Of a DNA stretch of 64,000 bases, positions 36,993 to 44,992 are shown piece after piece. Made by a program: the position numbers and the translations under genes. The notes under the pieces were generated by a model, which worked only from the letters and a program-made list of their open reading frames with translations, was not told where the DNA came from and searched no databases. Each line of letters begins with the position of its first letter. The stretch's first letter is position 1. Origin of the DNA: Lachnoclostridium sp. UBA7097 (GTDB taxonomy: Bacteria > Bacillota > Clostridia > Lachnospirales > Lachnospiraceae); the NCBI GenBank assembly GCA_002499945.1, contig DKYP01000171.1, positions 1-64,000 of the forward strand, read 5' to 3'.

Positions 36993-38228
36993 TTACCTGC
37001 CACTAATCTGGTATTTGCAATATTTCCTTTTTCCAATAAAGAAAAATACAATCCCAATTATTATATACACTATAAATGCCATCTGCCATAATGTTAATTT
37101 TAATCCAAATACATTCCAGAGCCGCACATCACAAAATCCTTCATCAATTTTTAAAAGATTAATTGGAATCATATTCCATATTTTAGCAATCAATTTAAAA
37201 TCTGCTGGTATCATTATTAAACGTGCAAGCAGGAATGCTACTGCAATTATGATAGCCATTGTACCAATATTGTTATTAAGAAGTTCTGATAATACCATAG
37301 TTACTATACACAACACTAAAGATGACAGGAATAATAATAATGTCATTATAACTACTGCCTGCCCGGTTGTAATATTTCCAGAATAGACCGGGACTATTGT
37401 TACTTGCAACATTGCAGAAAAACTTCCGGCACCATATATTCCAATAAAACATAAAAATGTTACTCCCCACAATATTAATGTTGCACATGTTGTTACAATA
37501 CAGCCTGCTGCTATTTTAGCTGTATAATTCTGCTTTCTGCCATATTTTGTGCATAAGACAAGCTGGTCTGTTTTTCTTATATGTTCATCTGTAAATATGC
37601 CTGTTATGCAGATAGCAATAAAAAATGTTATAAACATGCAGATATAGTAATTACCGCCCATATCTGCCATTTCTGTAAATGCCCCTCCGTATTTATATGT
37701 GAAAACTTCTGGAAGTTTTTCTTCTTCTTTGCTCCAGTATTCTTTTTCAGCTTCTGTAAGTTTATATGTTTTCCAGCTTTCCTCTGCGCCTTCACGCCTT
37801 GCACTGTGTATTACTTCCTGCGTAACCGGGGTATACACGCTGCCTTTTTCTATACCGCCTGCAAGCATATGTTGTACAAGCCTGTCCACTTCTTCATATG
37901 GCCTTACTTTTTTATTATATATGTCTGAAGAAAGATACTCATAACTTTCCTTTTCTTCCCTTGAATCCGGGATATACTGCCTGCTTTCTTCAATTTCTGC
38001 AAGAAGTTTGTTATCAAGCTTTCTCCCTGATAAATTTTGGGCGTTCCTTCTATCTGTCTTAAACCAGTCTGCCTTTGTTTCAAGGAATTTTCCGTCAACG
38101 TATCTTGATGCAAGTAAATATGCCCCGCATGTAAGGAAAAGCTGGAACAGTAAAAAAATTATAAATGTTATCCATGTTATCTTTTTTTGTAAAATTTTCT
38201 TTAATTCAAAACCTATAAGACTTTTCAT
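36993..38228 (-). CDS. ABC transporter permease, ABC-2 type
   Basis: 411 residues. One membrane segment near residues 18-40, a long extracellular loop with charged residues (about 45-190), then five hydrophobic segments to the end, the usual layout of ABC-2 permeases. It follows the ATPase gene by 20 bases. Together they should export a lipid, peptide or antibiotic; the substrate is not evident. Confidence 0.85.
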   Translation of the reverse strand: MKSLIGFELKKILQKKITWITFIIFLLFQLFLTCGAYLLASRYVDGKFLETKADWFKTDRRNAQNLSGRKLDNKLLAEIEESRQYIPDSREEKESYEYLSSDIYNKKVRPYEEVDRLVQHMLAGGIEKGSVYTPVTQEVIHSARREGAEESWKTYKLTEAEKEYWSKEEEKLPEVFTYKYGGAFTEMADMGGNYYICMFITFFIAICITGIFTDEHIRKTDQLVLCTKYGRKQNYTAKIAAGCIVTTCATLILWGVTFLCFIGIYGAGSFSAMLQVTIVPVYSGNITTGQAVVIMTLLLFLSSLVLCIVTMVLSELLNNNIGTMAIIIAVAFLLARLIMIPADFKLIAKIWNMIPINLLKIDEGFCDVRLWNVFGLKLTLWQMAFIVYIIIGIVFFFIGKRKYCKYQISGR

Positions 38229-38248
38229 AATAATCCCCCAATTTCTGC

Positions 38249-38941
38249 CTAATCTTCAAATTCACCCAAGTAAAATTCTTCCAAATCCCCTTTTATTTCT
38301 TCCCTTGGTGCATTAAATATAATTTTCCCGCTCTTCATCATAAGGATATAATCTGCGATATGCTCTACATCTGATACAATATGTGTAGATAAGATTACAA
38401 TGCTTTCTTTACCTATCCCTTCTATTACATTGCGGAAACGCACCCTTTCTTTGGGGTCAAGCCCTGCTGTCGGCTCATCCATTACAAGTATTTTTGGATT
38501 GTTTAAAAGTGCCTGTGCTATGCCAAGCCTCTGTTTCATGCCGCCAGAATATGTTTTTACCTTTTTCTTTGCAACATCTGAAAGTGAAACAAATTCCAGC
38601 AGTTCTTCTATCCTTATACGTGCGCTCTTTTTGTCAAAGCCTTTTAACGCTGACATATACATTAAAAAGTCCCATGCTGTAAAGTCAGGGTAATAGCCAA
38701 AATCCTGTGGAAGATACCCTAATACATTCCTGTATTCTTCTTCACCTGCATCAATCCCATCAAATGTAACAGTGCCGCTTGTTGGTGCCAGTATGCCGCA
38801 CACCATTCTCATAAATGTGGTTTTGCCTGCACCATTTGCACCTAAAAGCCCGTACACCCCTTTCGTAAATTCTGCTGTTACCCTGTCTACTGCAATTTTA
38901 TTTTTATATTGTTTGGTAATCCTGTCTGCTATTAATTTCAT
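38249..38941 (-). CDS. ABC transporter ATP-binding protein
   Basis: 230 residues from the ATG at 38941 (GAGGTAAAA before). Walker A is LLGANGAGKTTFM, the signature TYSGGMKQRLGIAQALL, Walker B ILVMDEPTAGLDP, and the switch histidine lies in ILSTHIVSDV. It powers the permease encoded next. The group is the drug/lantibiotic-resistance type with short C-terminus. Confidence 0.95.
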   Translation of the reverse strand: MKLIADRITKQYKNKIAVDRVTAEFTKGVYGLLGANGAGKTTFMRMVCGILAPTSGTVTFDGIDAGEEEYRNVLGYLPQDFGYYPDFTAWDFLMYMSALKGFDKKSARIRIEELLEFVSLSDVAKKKVKTYSGGMKQRLGIAQALLNNPKILVMDEPTAGLDPKERVRFRNVIEGIGKESIVILSTHIVSDVEHIADYILMMKSGKIIFNAPREEIKGDLEEFYLGEFED

Positions 38942-38982
38942 TTTTACCTCATTTCTGCGCTGCTTTTTGCGCATAGTGCAAT

Positions 38983-39040
38983 GTTTGTGCAAGCAACGCG
39001 CAGTCACAAACTTGCCGGGTGAAAAATTTATTTTTCACCC
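38983..39040 (-). repeat. Two hairpins between the membrane protein and ABC ATPase genes
   Basis: The 121-base space between the two genes holds GGGTGAAAAA/TTTTTCACCC (39017-39040) and an inverted repeat GTTTGTG/CACAAAC (38983-39011) around CAAGCAACGCGCAGT. The first has no good T-tract on the minus strand. They may slow transcription or stabilise mRNA ends inside the operon. The sequence is not clearly related to the palindromic repeat family. Confidence 0.5.
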
Positions 39041-39062
39041 TTGCCTCCATCTGGTATATTAT

Positions 39063-39797
39063 TTAAATACCCTGTTTATACCCTGTCCTGCCTCCAATGG
39101 TATCTGCCATTTTTAAGCTTTCATAACCTGCTATTATAAAAAGCGCTATTATAATAATTATCCATATGCCTGTATATCTTGCTTCATATATAAAGCTGTA
39201 TGAATTTATGCTTTCCATGTCAATAAGGCTTATAACCACACAAAAACTGCCACTTAACCCGATTCCCTCCCTGGAAGGGAATTTCCTTAATATTATAAAG
39301 CCCCCTATGGCAGATAATAAATATGGTGCAAGCATATATAATGCATTTCTCCACATTCCATTTCCAGATAAAAATGCTGTTATAAGAAGCATGGATATAT
39401 TTATTGTACCAAGAATGGTAATTCTTGACATAATAACACTTTTAAGGGTAAATCTTGATGACATTTCAAATTCCTGCATGCCATATATAACAGAACGCAG
39501 GCTTGCAGAAAGTGAAAATGTCACAATAAACGGCACGGCAGCAGATAAACACCAGATAATTCCACTGTCAATATACCTGCTTGCTATAAATGCACCTGCA
39601 AATATACTTGCTGAAAATACCCACAGTAATTTAGATATATAAGAAAATTGTATCCATAACATATACAACAGGCTTATTTTATTCTTTACAAGCGTCTGTT
39701 TTGCTGCCCTTTCTAAAAATTCCTGCTTTCTTACAGGTTCCGGGGCTTCAAAATATTTTTTTATCCCTTGCAGGTCTTTTCCCCAAGGATTATTCAT
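39063..39797 (-). CDS. Six-segment membrane protein in an ECF sigma/ABC operon
   Basis: 244 residues from the ATG at 39797 (AAAGGAGGC before). The N-terminal 50 residues are cytoplasmic and charged (GKDLQGIKKYFEAPEPVRKQEFLERA); six hydrophobic segments follow. The gene overlaps the end of the sigma gene by 8 bases and precedes the ABC ATPase gene. By position it could act as anti-sigma factor and part of the transporter; no known anti-sigma motif is seen. Confidence 0.6.
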   Translation of the reverse strand: MNNPWGKDLQGIKKYFEAPEPVRKQEFLERAAKQTLVKNKISLLYMLWIQFSYISKLLWVFSASIFAGAFIASRYIDSGIIWCLSAAVPFIVTFSLSASLRSVIYGMQEFEMSSRFTLKSVIMSRITILGTINISMLLITAFLSGNGMWRNALYMLAPYLLSAIGGFIILRKFPSREGIGLSGSFCVVISLIDMESINSYSFIYEARYTGIWIIIIIALFIIAGYESLKMADTIGGRTGYKQGI

Positions 39798-40239
39798 ATG
39801 AAAGCCTCCTTTCCAGTTTTTTAAGGATTTTTTTAACCTCCCTGTATACCGCAAACCTTGAAATACCATATATCCTGCCAATATCCCCCACAGGCACTTC
39901 ATTTACAATCCTAAGTAATATAATTTCACGTTCCCTGTCTGTAAGCCCGTCAAGCGCCATACGCAGGGAAACAGATTCAATTATTTTATCTTCACAACTA
40001 TCTGCCGGCATATTTTCTGGTATTTCCCCTGGTTTCTTCCTGCGGTATTCATCTATACAGAGATTTCTGGCAACTGTGTATAAAAATGCCAGGGGATTTT
40101 TAACTTCCTTGTACCTGCTGTTTTCAAAAAGCTTTAAAAAGGCTTCCTGTGTAATATCCTCTGCTGTCTGTACATCATGCAGCCTGTAATAACAGTAACG
40201 GTACAGCTTATCATACTGTTCATCAATTCCGGCAAACAT
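39790..40239 (-). CDS. ECF-type RNA polymerase sigma factor
   Basis: 149 residues from the ATG at 40239 (AAAGGAGGG before). Region 2 is YCYYRLHDVQTAEDITQEAFLKLF and region 4 GLTDREREIILLRIVNEVPVGDIGRIYGIS. It is short but complete for a two-domain ECF factor. First gene of a four-gene operon with a membrane protein and an ABC transporter, which it probably controls. Confidence 0.9.
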   Translation of the reverse strand: MFAGIDEQYDKLYRYCYYRLHDVQTAEDITQEAFLKLFENSRYKEVKNPLAFLYTVARNLCIDEYRRKKPGEIPENMPADSCEDKIIESVSLRMALDGLTDREREIILLRIVNEVPVGDIGRIYGISRFAVYREVKKILKKLERRLSYE

Positions 40240-40304
40240 AAGCACCCTCCTTTCTATAAATGTATGACGTTTTAACACATGCGGATGTGCGCATAAATTA
40301 AAAT

Positions 40305-40349
40305 AAAAAGTGCATGGAATAATATTGTTCATTATTATTCTCCATGCAC
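40305..40349 (-). terminator. Intrinsic terminator of the hydrogenase-chemoreceptor gene
   Basis: On the minus strand GTGCATGGA (40341-40349) pairs with TCCATGCAC (40310-40318), the A+T pairs inside extend the stem, and TTTTTATTTTA follows. It lies about 36 bases after the stop of the hydrogenase-like chemoreceptor gene. Confidence 0.85.
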
Positions 40350-40384
40350 TAAGATACTGCTATCTGTTAAATTAAACTTTAAAA

Positions 40385-42346
40385 TTACTCCTGTATATTA
40401 TTCTCTTCTACAAGCCCTGCCAGCTTGTCTTTTACATCATCTGAAGTAGATAAGATAATGTCCGCTGAAGCTGCTATCTGTTCCGTGGAAGCTGCAAGGT
40501 TGTCTACCCTTATATTAATATCTGCTGTTATATCCATAAGGTTTTTACTGTCTTCTATTATTTTTGAAACATACTGTAATATCTTCTCCTGGCTTTCATT
40601 GCTCCGTGATGCGGTATCACGTGAACTTGTGGCAAGGTTATTTATCTCATCTGCCACTACGGCAAAGCCCCTGCCGGCTTCCCCTGCCCTTGCTGCTTCA
40701 ATGCTTGCATTAAGCGCAAGCAGGTTTGTCTGTTCTGCAATAGAAACAACATCTTCATTATTGTGTGTAAGTTCTGATATCATATCATTGATTTCATACA
40801 TTGATTTATTTAAAACCTTGCAGAAATTGGTAATATCATGCATATGTTTTGCAATCTCTGTACTTTCATCAGCATTGCTTGTATTGCCATTTGACATATT
40901 GCCAACTGCTTCATGCAGGATTTCAAAGCTGTTATTTATTTCATTAACCGTTTCAATAATGTTCTCTCCCTGCTGCTTGATAATCTCTTTCTCTTCTTCA
41001 TTCTCCCTTGCAAGTACCATTGCATTTTCCCTTTGTTCCTCAACCTGGCTCTTAATATAATAGATACAGTTTTCCTTTTTATTAAAACCATTATGGATTG
41101 CTGTAACCATATCTTCACAGCAATTATACCCGCAGCATGAACAGTTAATATGCTGCGTTTCATATGTATTCTTATTCATGCTTTTGAATATTTCCTGTTT
41201 CTGTTCTTCTGAAGGTATATCATTCTTACATGAGCCTGAAAGATTTTCATATGTCCTTAAATAATCGTTTAAATCCAGGTTCCTGAACTGGTGGTTAAAC
41301 TTCTTTAAACGCTGTTTAGGTGAAAGTTTTTTTGACCATGCGCTTGCAAGGCCGCTTTTCTTAACGCTCTCCCTTATTTCAAGCACATTATAGAGTGCAT
41401 CATCTGTTTTAGAAATTTCCGGGTCTGTTGCCGTACCACAAAGGCATCCCTCAGCACAATTAAGTGCATCTATAAAAAGATAAGGTGTACGTTCTTTAGC
41501 TATACGTTCCTTGTTCTTTTCAAAGAACTCATACATATGCTTTTCACCTTCAATCTGCCTTATAAATACACTTTCCCCTAAGAACCAGTATACATTTTCC
41601 TTAAGTCCGCCAGGCATAGGGTAAAGCGAACCAAGCCCGTATTCTATTTCATCTGAACACAGGTTTCCATGTATATTATGCTCCTTTACATATTCCATAA
41701 GATGTGCAAATGTTACATTATATTGTATATAGCCTTTATTGGAAGGCTCTTCCATTTCAAGTTTCTTGGCTATGCATGGGCTTATAAATGCAAGCTTATC
41801 TGTAATCCCCATAACTTTCCTTGCATATATTGCCGCACACATCATAGGGCTCTGCACAGGGAAAAGTTTAGGCAGCAGCTCAGGCAGGTAACGTTCAATA
41901 TATCCTACAACTGCCGGGCATGGCTGTGAAATCCCTCCCTTGAAATCATGCTTCTGTATGTAATTTAAATATCCCCATGTGGTAATATCTGCACCAAAAG
42001 ATACGCTTATAATCCTGTTGGCTCCAAGGTTCTTAAGGCCTCCAAGCACTTTTTCATATTCCCCCGGATAATTTGCCTTAAATGCAGGGGCAAGCAGAAG
42101 CGAAATCTTCTCCCCTCTCTTTAATGCCTTAAAGAACTCTTCTGTGTCATCTGTAAATTCCCTTGCACCATGTTCACATACATCAAAACATGCACCACAT
42201 GCAACACATTTATCACCATCTACATCTATCCTGTTCTTACCATCTTTTTCTGTAGATACGCAAGCCCCGGTGCAGCTGCAGACACTTATGCATTTATTAC
42301 ATCCAATACAATTATCATTAGTAATTACCAGACCCCTGTTAACCAT
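40385..42346 (-). CDS. Cytosolic chemoreceptor with [FeFe]-hydrogenase-like sensor module
   Basis: 653 residues, no membrane segment. Two 4Fe-4S ferredoxin motifs (C13-C16-C19-C23 and C47-C50-C53-C57) lead into a [FeFe]-hydrogenase large-subunit domain (about 75-310). It keeps four H-cluster ligands: C143 (QPCP), C191 (SPC), and C297 and C301 (NCAEGC). The proton-transfer cysteine of active enzymes (first C of TSCCP) is replaced by proline 142, so a sensor rather than catalyst is likely. A further 4Fe-4S motif (C402, C405, C409, C427) follows, then a coiled coil and a methyl-accepting signalling domain with tip [20 protein letters not shown] (about 538-557). GGAGG lies 7 bases before the ATG; it has its own promoter and follows a chemoreceptor and a FIST gene. 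Confidence 0.9.
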   Translation of the reverse strand: MVNRGLVITNDNCIGCNKCISVCSCTGACVSTEKDGKNRIDVDGDKCVACGACFDVCEHGAREFTDDTEEFFKALKRGEKISLLLAPAFKANYPGEYEKVLGGLKNLGANRIISVSFGADITTWGYLNYIQKHDFKGGISQPCPAVVGYIERYLPELLPKLFPVQSPMMCAAIYARKVMGITDKLAFISPCIAKKLEMEEPSNKGYIQYNVTFAHLMEYVKEHNIHGNLCSDEIEYGLGSLYPMPGGLKENVYWFLGESVFIRQIEGEKHMYEFFEKNKERIAKERTPYLFIDALNCAEGCLCGTATDPEISKTDDALYNVLEIRESVKKSGLASAWSKKLSPKQRLKKFNHQFRNLDLNDYLRTYENLSGSCKNDIPSEEQKQEIFKSMNKNTYETQHINCSCCGYNCCEDMVTAIHNGFNKKENCIYYIKSQVEEQRENAMVLARENEEEKEIIKQQGENIIETVNEINNSFEILHEAVGNMSNGNTSNADESTEIAKHMHDITNFCKVLNKSMYEINDMISELTHNNEDVVSIAEQTNLLALNASIEAARAGEAGRGFAVVADEINNLATSSRDTASRSNESQEKILQYVSKIIEDSKNLMDITADINIRVDNLAASTEQIAASADIILSTSDDVKDKLAGLVEENNIQE

Positions 42347-42409
42347 ATGTAAACCTCCATTTGTAATTAAATTCTGCTCTCTTTCAACTTTCCAGCAAAC
42401 ATCTTTTTT

Positions 42410-42438
42410 ATTATATCATACAAATTAAAGGATTTCCA
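42410..42438 (-). promoter_or_regulatory. Promoter of the hydrogenase-like chemoreceptor gene
   Basis: On the minus strand TGGAAA (42433-42438), 17 bases, and TATAAT (42410-42415) preceded by TG form an extended -10 promoter about 64 bases before the start. Confidence 0.6.
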
Positions 42439-42491
42439 CTATAAAGTTTATGTCCGGTAATAGGTTATCTACTAAATGTTTCATTATTATG

Positions 42492-43445
42492 TCAATTGTT
42501 TATTTCCAATTCGTCTATAATTGGTATTATCTGTGCCAGCATATTATCCATATCTTCAAACATGGAACTTTTAGTTGTATTTAATTCACTTGCCTTGTCA
42601 ATATGTCCCACTACTTCATTATATTGCGCTTCTGTGTCTGCAAAAAGCTGTTTAAACTCCCTTAATCTCTCCTGTGATGAATAAACAGTGCTTTTTATCT
42701 GTTTCTGCACCACTTCCGCACTTCCTGCTGCCTTAATGATTTCATCAAACATATGGTATGTCCTGTCAACATTTTCCATGCTATGTGTCATTGCCATATT
42801 AGATGCTGTGATGCTTTCATTCATCTTCCCTGTACCATTTTCCACACTGTCAAGCCCTGTATCAACCATTCCTGCAAGCCCCTTGATTTCATCAGCCAGG
42901 CTCTTTACCTCACCTGCAACCACTGCAAAGCCCTTGCCATGTTCCCCTGCCTTGGCGGCCTCAATGGCAGCATTAAGTGCTAGTATATTGGTCTGGTCCG
43001 CAATTTTTACTATCTGTCTCATGATTTTTTTAATATCTTCTATAGCCTCCTGGAAACTGGCAAATGTATCCTGGATTTCACTAAAACAGTCCTGTACCTG
43101 GCCTGAACTCGCTTTCAGCCCGTTTACCTGCTGCTGTACTTCGCCTACTTTATCTGTAATCCCATCTTTTACTACCGCAAACTGCCCTGCTGCATTATCA
43201 ACTGATGTAAAAACATCATTAAATGTATCAAGTTTTTCTTTTAGTGCCATATCTTCTTTCAGTACTTTTTGGAAAGACAGCCTTATTCCTCTTAATTCGT
43301 TAAGTGATTCAACTTCTTTTAGTATAAGCTCTTTCTTGTATTCATTAAGACTGTTTGCAATATGTACAACCGGGTACAGCCCTGTCCTTTCCGCCGTCTT
43401 TTCTGCTGCCTTGCCCTGCCTGCCGATGCGCTTAGGTAAAAACAT
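42492..43445 (-). CDS. Cytosolic methyl-accepting chemotaxis protein
   Basis: 317 residues from the ATG at 43445 (AGGAGG before). No membrane segment or HAMP domain. Residues 1-100 form a helical region of unknown type; the signalling domain follows with tip [20 protein letters not shown] near residues 168-187. It probably joins the chemoreceptor array in the cytosol and signals through CheW/CheA, which are not in this window. It follows the FIST gene by 40 bases, so the FIST protein may be its input. Confidence 0.9.
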   Translation of the reverse strand: MFLPKRIGRQGKAAEKTAERTGLYPVVHIANSLNEYKKELILKEVESLNELRGIRLSFQKVLKEDMALKEKLDTFNDVFTSVDNAAGQFAVVKDGITDKVGEVQQQVNGLKASSGQVQDCFSEIQDTFASFQEAIEDIKKIMRQIVKIADQTNILALNAAIEAAKAGEHGKGFAVVAGEVKSLADEIKGLAGMVDTGLDSVENGTGKMNESITASNMAMTHSMENVDRTYHMFDEIIKAAGSAEVVQKQIKSTVYSSQERLREFKQLFADTEAQYNEVVGHIDKASELNTTKSSMFEDMDNMLAQIIPIIDELEINN

Positions 43446-43485
43446 TTTATATCCTCCTGGTTTTAATATCTTGTTTAATGGAATA

Positions 43486-44541
43486 TTATTCAAATACAAC
43501 ACATGTCATTGACTGGTTGACAAACTGGTTGTTATAATGTTCCCCATATCCTACAAGCCCTGCATGGCTGCCAAGCTTTGCCATAGATTCCAGATATGTA
43601 TCCATCTGGTTGTTCTGGCTGAATAAAAGGTAACGGAACAGGCAGTTTACAGAAAATACTGCTGAAATATGGCCAAAATCATGTCTTATCTGGCGGATTG
43701 TTTCTTCTGCTATCTTCCTGTAATCCTGCAGTTCCAAAAGCACAAGCACATCAGAGTCATTCACCTGCCTGAAACATGTAAGTGCACCGCCTTCTACGGA
43801 TTTAATTGATATAATACATATATCCTTTCCGCTTAATTTGCCAAACGGGTTCTTAAATGTCTGTTCTGTAATGTCCTTTTCCTGTATATTGAGGATTTCC
43901 TGGTAAACCTGTTTTGCCGGCCTTCCATTAAGCTTTCCAAGAAGGTATTTGCTGCGGTCTGTTTCAGATGCAATAAACTTGTTCATATTCATTGGCCTGT
44001 ATATATTTTCTTTATATGCCCTGACTTTCCCGTTCTTATTCTTTACAAGTGCATATGCAGCAGCATCATTATATACTTTTCCATTGGCTGAAACCTTACC
44101 GGCATCCCCTGTGCCCCCGACAAGCGGGATATTCTTTTTCTTAAGCATACTGTATGCTGTCGTCAGTACGCAGGCATCGTTTCCTGAACAGAAGTCAATA
44201 CATATAGTATTTCCAGCTGACGCCTTGATTCTCTGCATATCCTGTTCCATGCGGCGTATGTATTTTACAGGCATTAAAGATACCTGTTCAAGTACATTAG
44301 CCACTGCTTCTATACCATCTGTATGCGCTATAATGCTTACTCCCTCTTCTACAACCCTTGTATCATAACCCATACCAATGCATCCTATGCTTGGAACTCC
44401 TGGAAATAATTTCTCCAGTTCTGCTACATGTTGTTCAAACTGGCTGCTGTTTGATATAAGCATGATAAATCCAGGATTTGATAATCCTTTTGCGGCTTCT
44501 TTAAGAATACCTCTCTGGCTCATCCCAAAAAACTGTTTCAT
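43486..44541 (-). CDS. FIST-domain signal protein
   Basis: 351 residues from the ATG at 44541 (AAGGAG before). The N-terminal FIST domain is seen in [26 protein letters not shown] and [13 protein letters not shown]...[11 protein letters not shown]; the C-terminal FIST_C domain holds [27 protein letters not shown] and [16 protein letters not shown], ending [27 protein letters not shown] domains are predicted small-ligand sensors in signal transduction. It heads a unit with two soluble chemoreceptors. Confidence 0.88.
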   Translation of the reverse strand: MKQFFGMSQRGILKEAAKGLSNPGFIMLISNSSQFEQHVAELEKLFPGVPSIGCIGMGYDTRVVEEGVSIIAHTDGIEAVANVLEQVSLMPVKYIRRMEQDMQRIKASAGNTICIDFCSGNDACVLTTAYSMLKKKNIPLVGGTGDAGKVSANGKVYNDAAAYALVKNKNGKVRAYKENIYRPMNMNKFIASETDRSKYLLGKLNGRPAKQVYQEILNIQEKDITEQTFKNPFGKLSGKDICIISIKSVEGGALTCFRQVNDSDVLVLLELQDYRKIAEETIRQIRHDFGHISAVFSVNCLFRYLLFSQNNQMDTYLESMAKLGSHAGLVGYGEHYNNQFVNQSMTCVVFE

Positions 44542-44603
44542 AAACTTTCTCCTTATAAATATGCATTTGTAATTAATCCCCACCGCAAATAAATCTTTCC
44601 TAT

Positions 44604-44632
44604 AGAATAACCTATAAACGGATTTTCTGCAA
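44604..44632 (-). promoter_or_regulatory. Promoter of the FIST gene
   Basis: The minus strand has TTGCAG (44627-44632), a 17-base spacer and TATTCT (44604-44609), about 63 bases before the FIST start. Confidence 0.6.
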
Positions 44633-44671
44633 GTAAATTTATTAATGGGCTGGTAGTTCCAGGATTACGGG

Positions 44672-44844
44672 CTGGCAGTTCCAATGTGTCCCATGAACAG
44701 CCCGCTTGCGCTTGGACGAACCACGCAACGGATGCATAAAGCCCTTATGCTTCAAAGAAAGACGTCTTTGAAGCATTTAATACAGGGCTTAAGCACCGGC
44801 GGTTTCGTACAGCTTGTTCATTGGGAGCACATTGGAACTGCCAG
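44672..44844 (+). repeat. Palindromic element, copy D, with enlarged tip
   Basis: About 173 bases from CTGGCAGTTCCAATGTG to CACATTGGAACTGCCAG, in the same orientation as copy A. It keeps CACGCAACGG on the left and CACCGGCGG on the right, but the tip is a larger hairpin (GCCC...GGGC outside, ATGCTTCAAAG/CTTTGAAGCAT inside). A partial second left end, CTGGTAGTTCC, lies 22 bases before. The flanks TTAATGGG and TTTACTCTTTGT match copy A. It fills the middle of the 450-base space between the FIST gene and the secreted protein gene. Confidence 0.85.
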
Positions 44845-44937
44845 CTGGTTTACTCTTTGTGCACTTTTTGTAAGAAATAGAATAAAGTATGCATAATCTT
44901 TGTTTTTAAATATGGAAATTTAAAAATTTATTAAAAA

Positions 44938-44970
44938 TGCGGGCTGCCTGTTATTATATAGCATCCCGCA
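44938..44970 (-). terminator. Intrinsic terminator of the secreted repeat protein gene
   Basis: On the minus strand TGCGGGATGC pairs with GCAGCCCGCA, followed by TTTTTAATAAATTTTT. It lies about 22 bases after the stop codon. Confidence 0.8.
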
Positions 44971-44992
44971 TAGATGGTAGAATTTTAGATTT

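Noticed and set aside
38983..39011. GTTTGTG/CACAAAC palindrome with CAACGCGC inside, as a fifth member of the palindromic repeat family
   Set aside because: It lacks the paired CACGCAACGG / CGGCGG motif, the CTGGCA ends and the conserved flanks.
40425..41060. Long plus-strand open frames opposite the chemoreceptor, secreted protein and rib genes
   Set aside because: They are mirror frames of strongly coding minus-strand genes and lack ribosome sites and family motifs.
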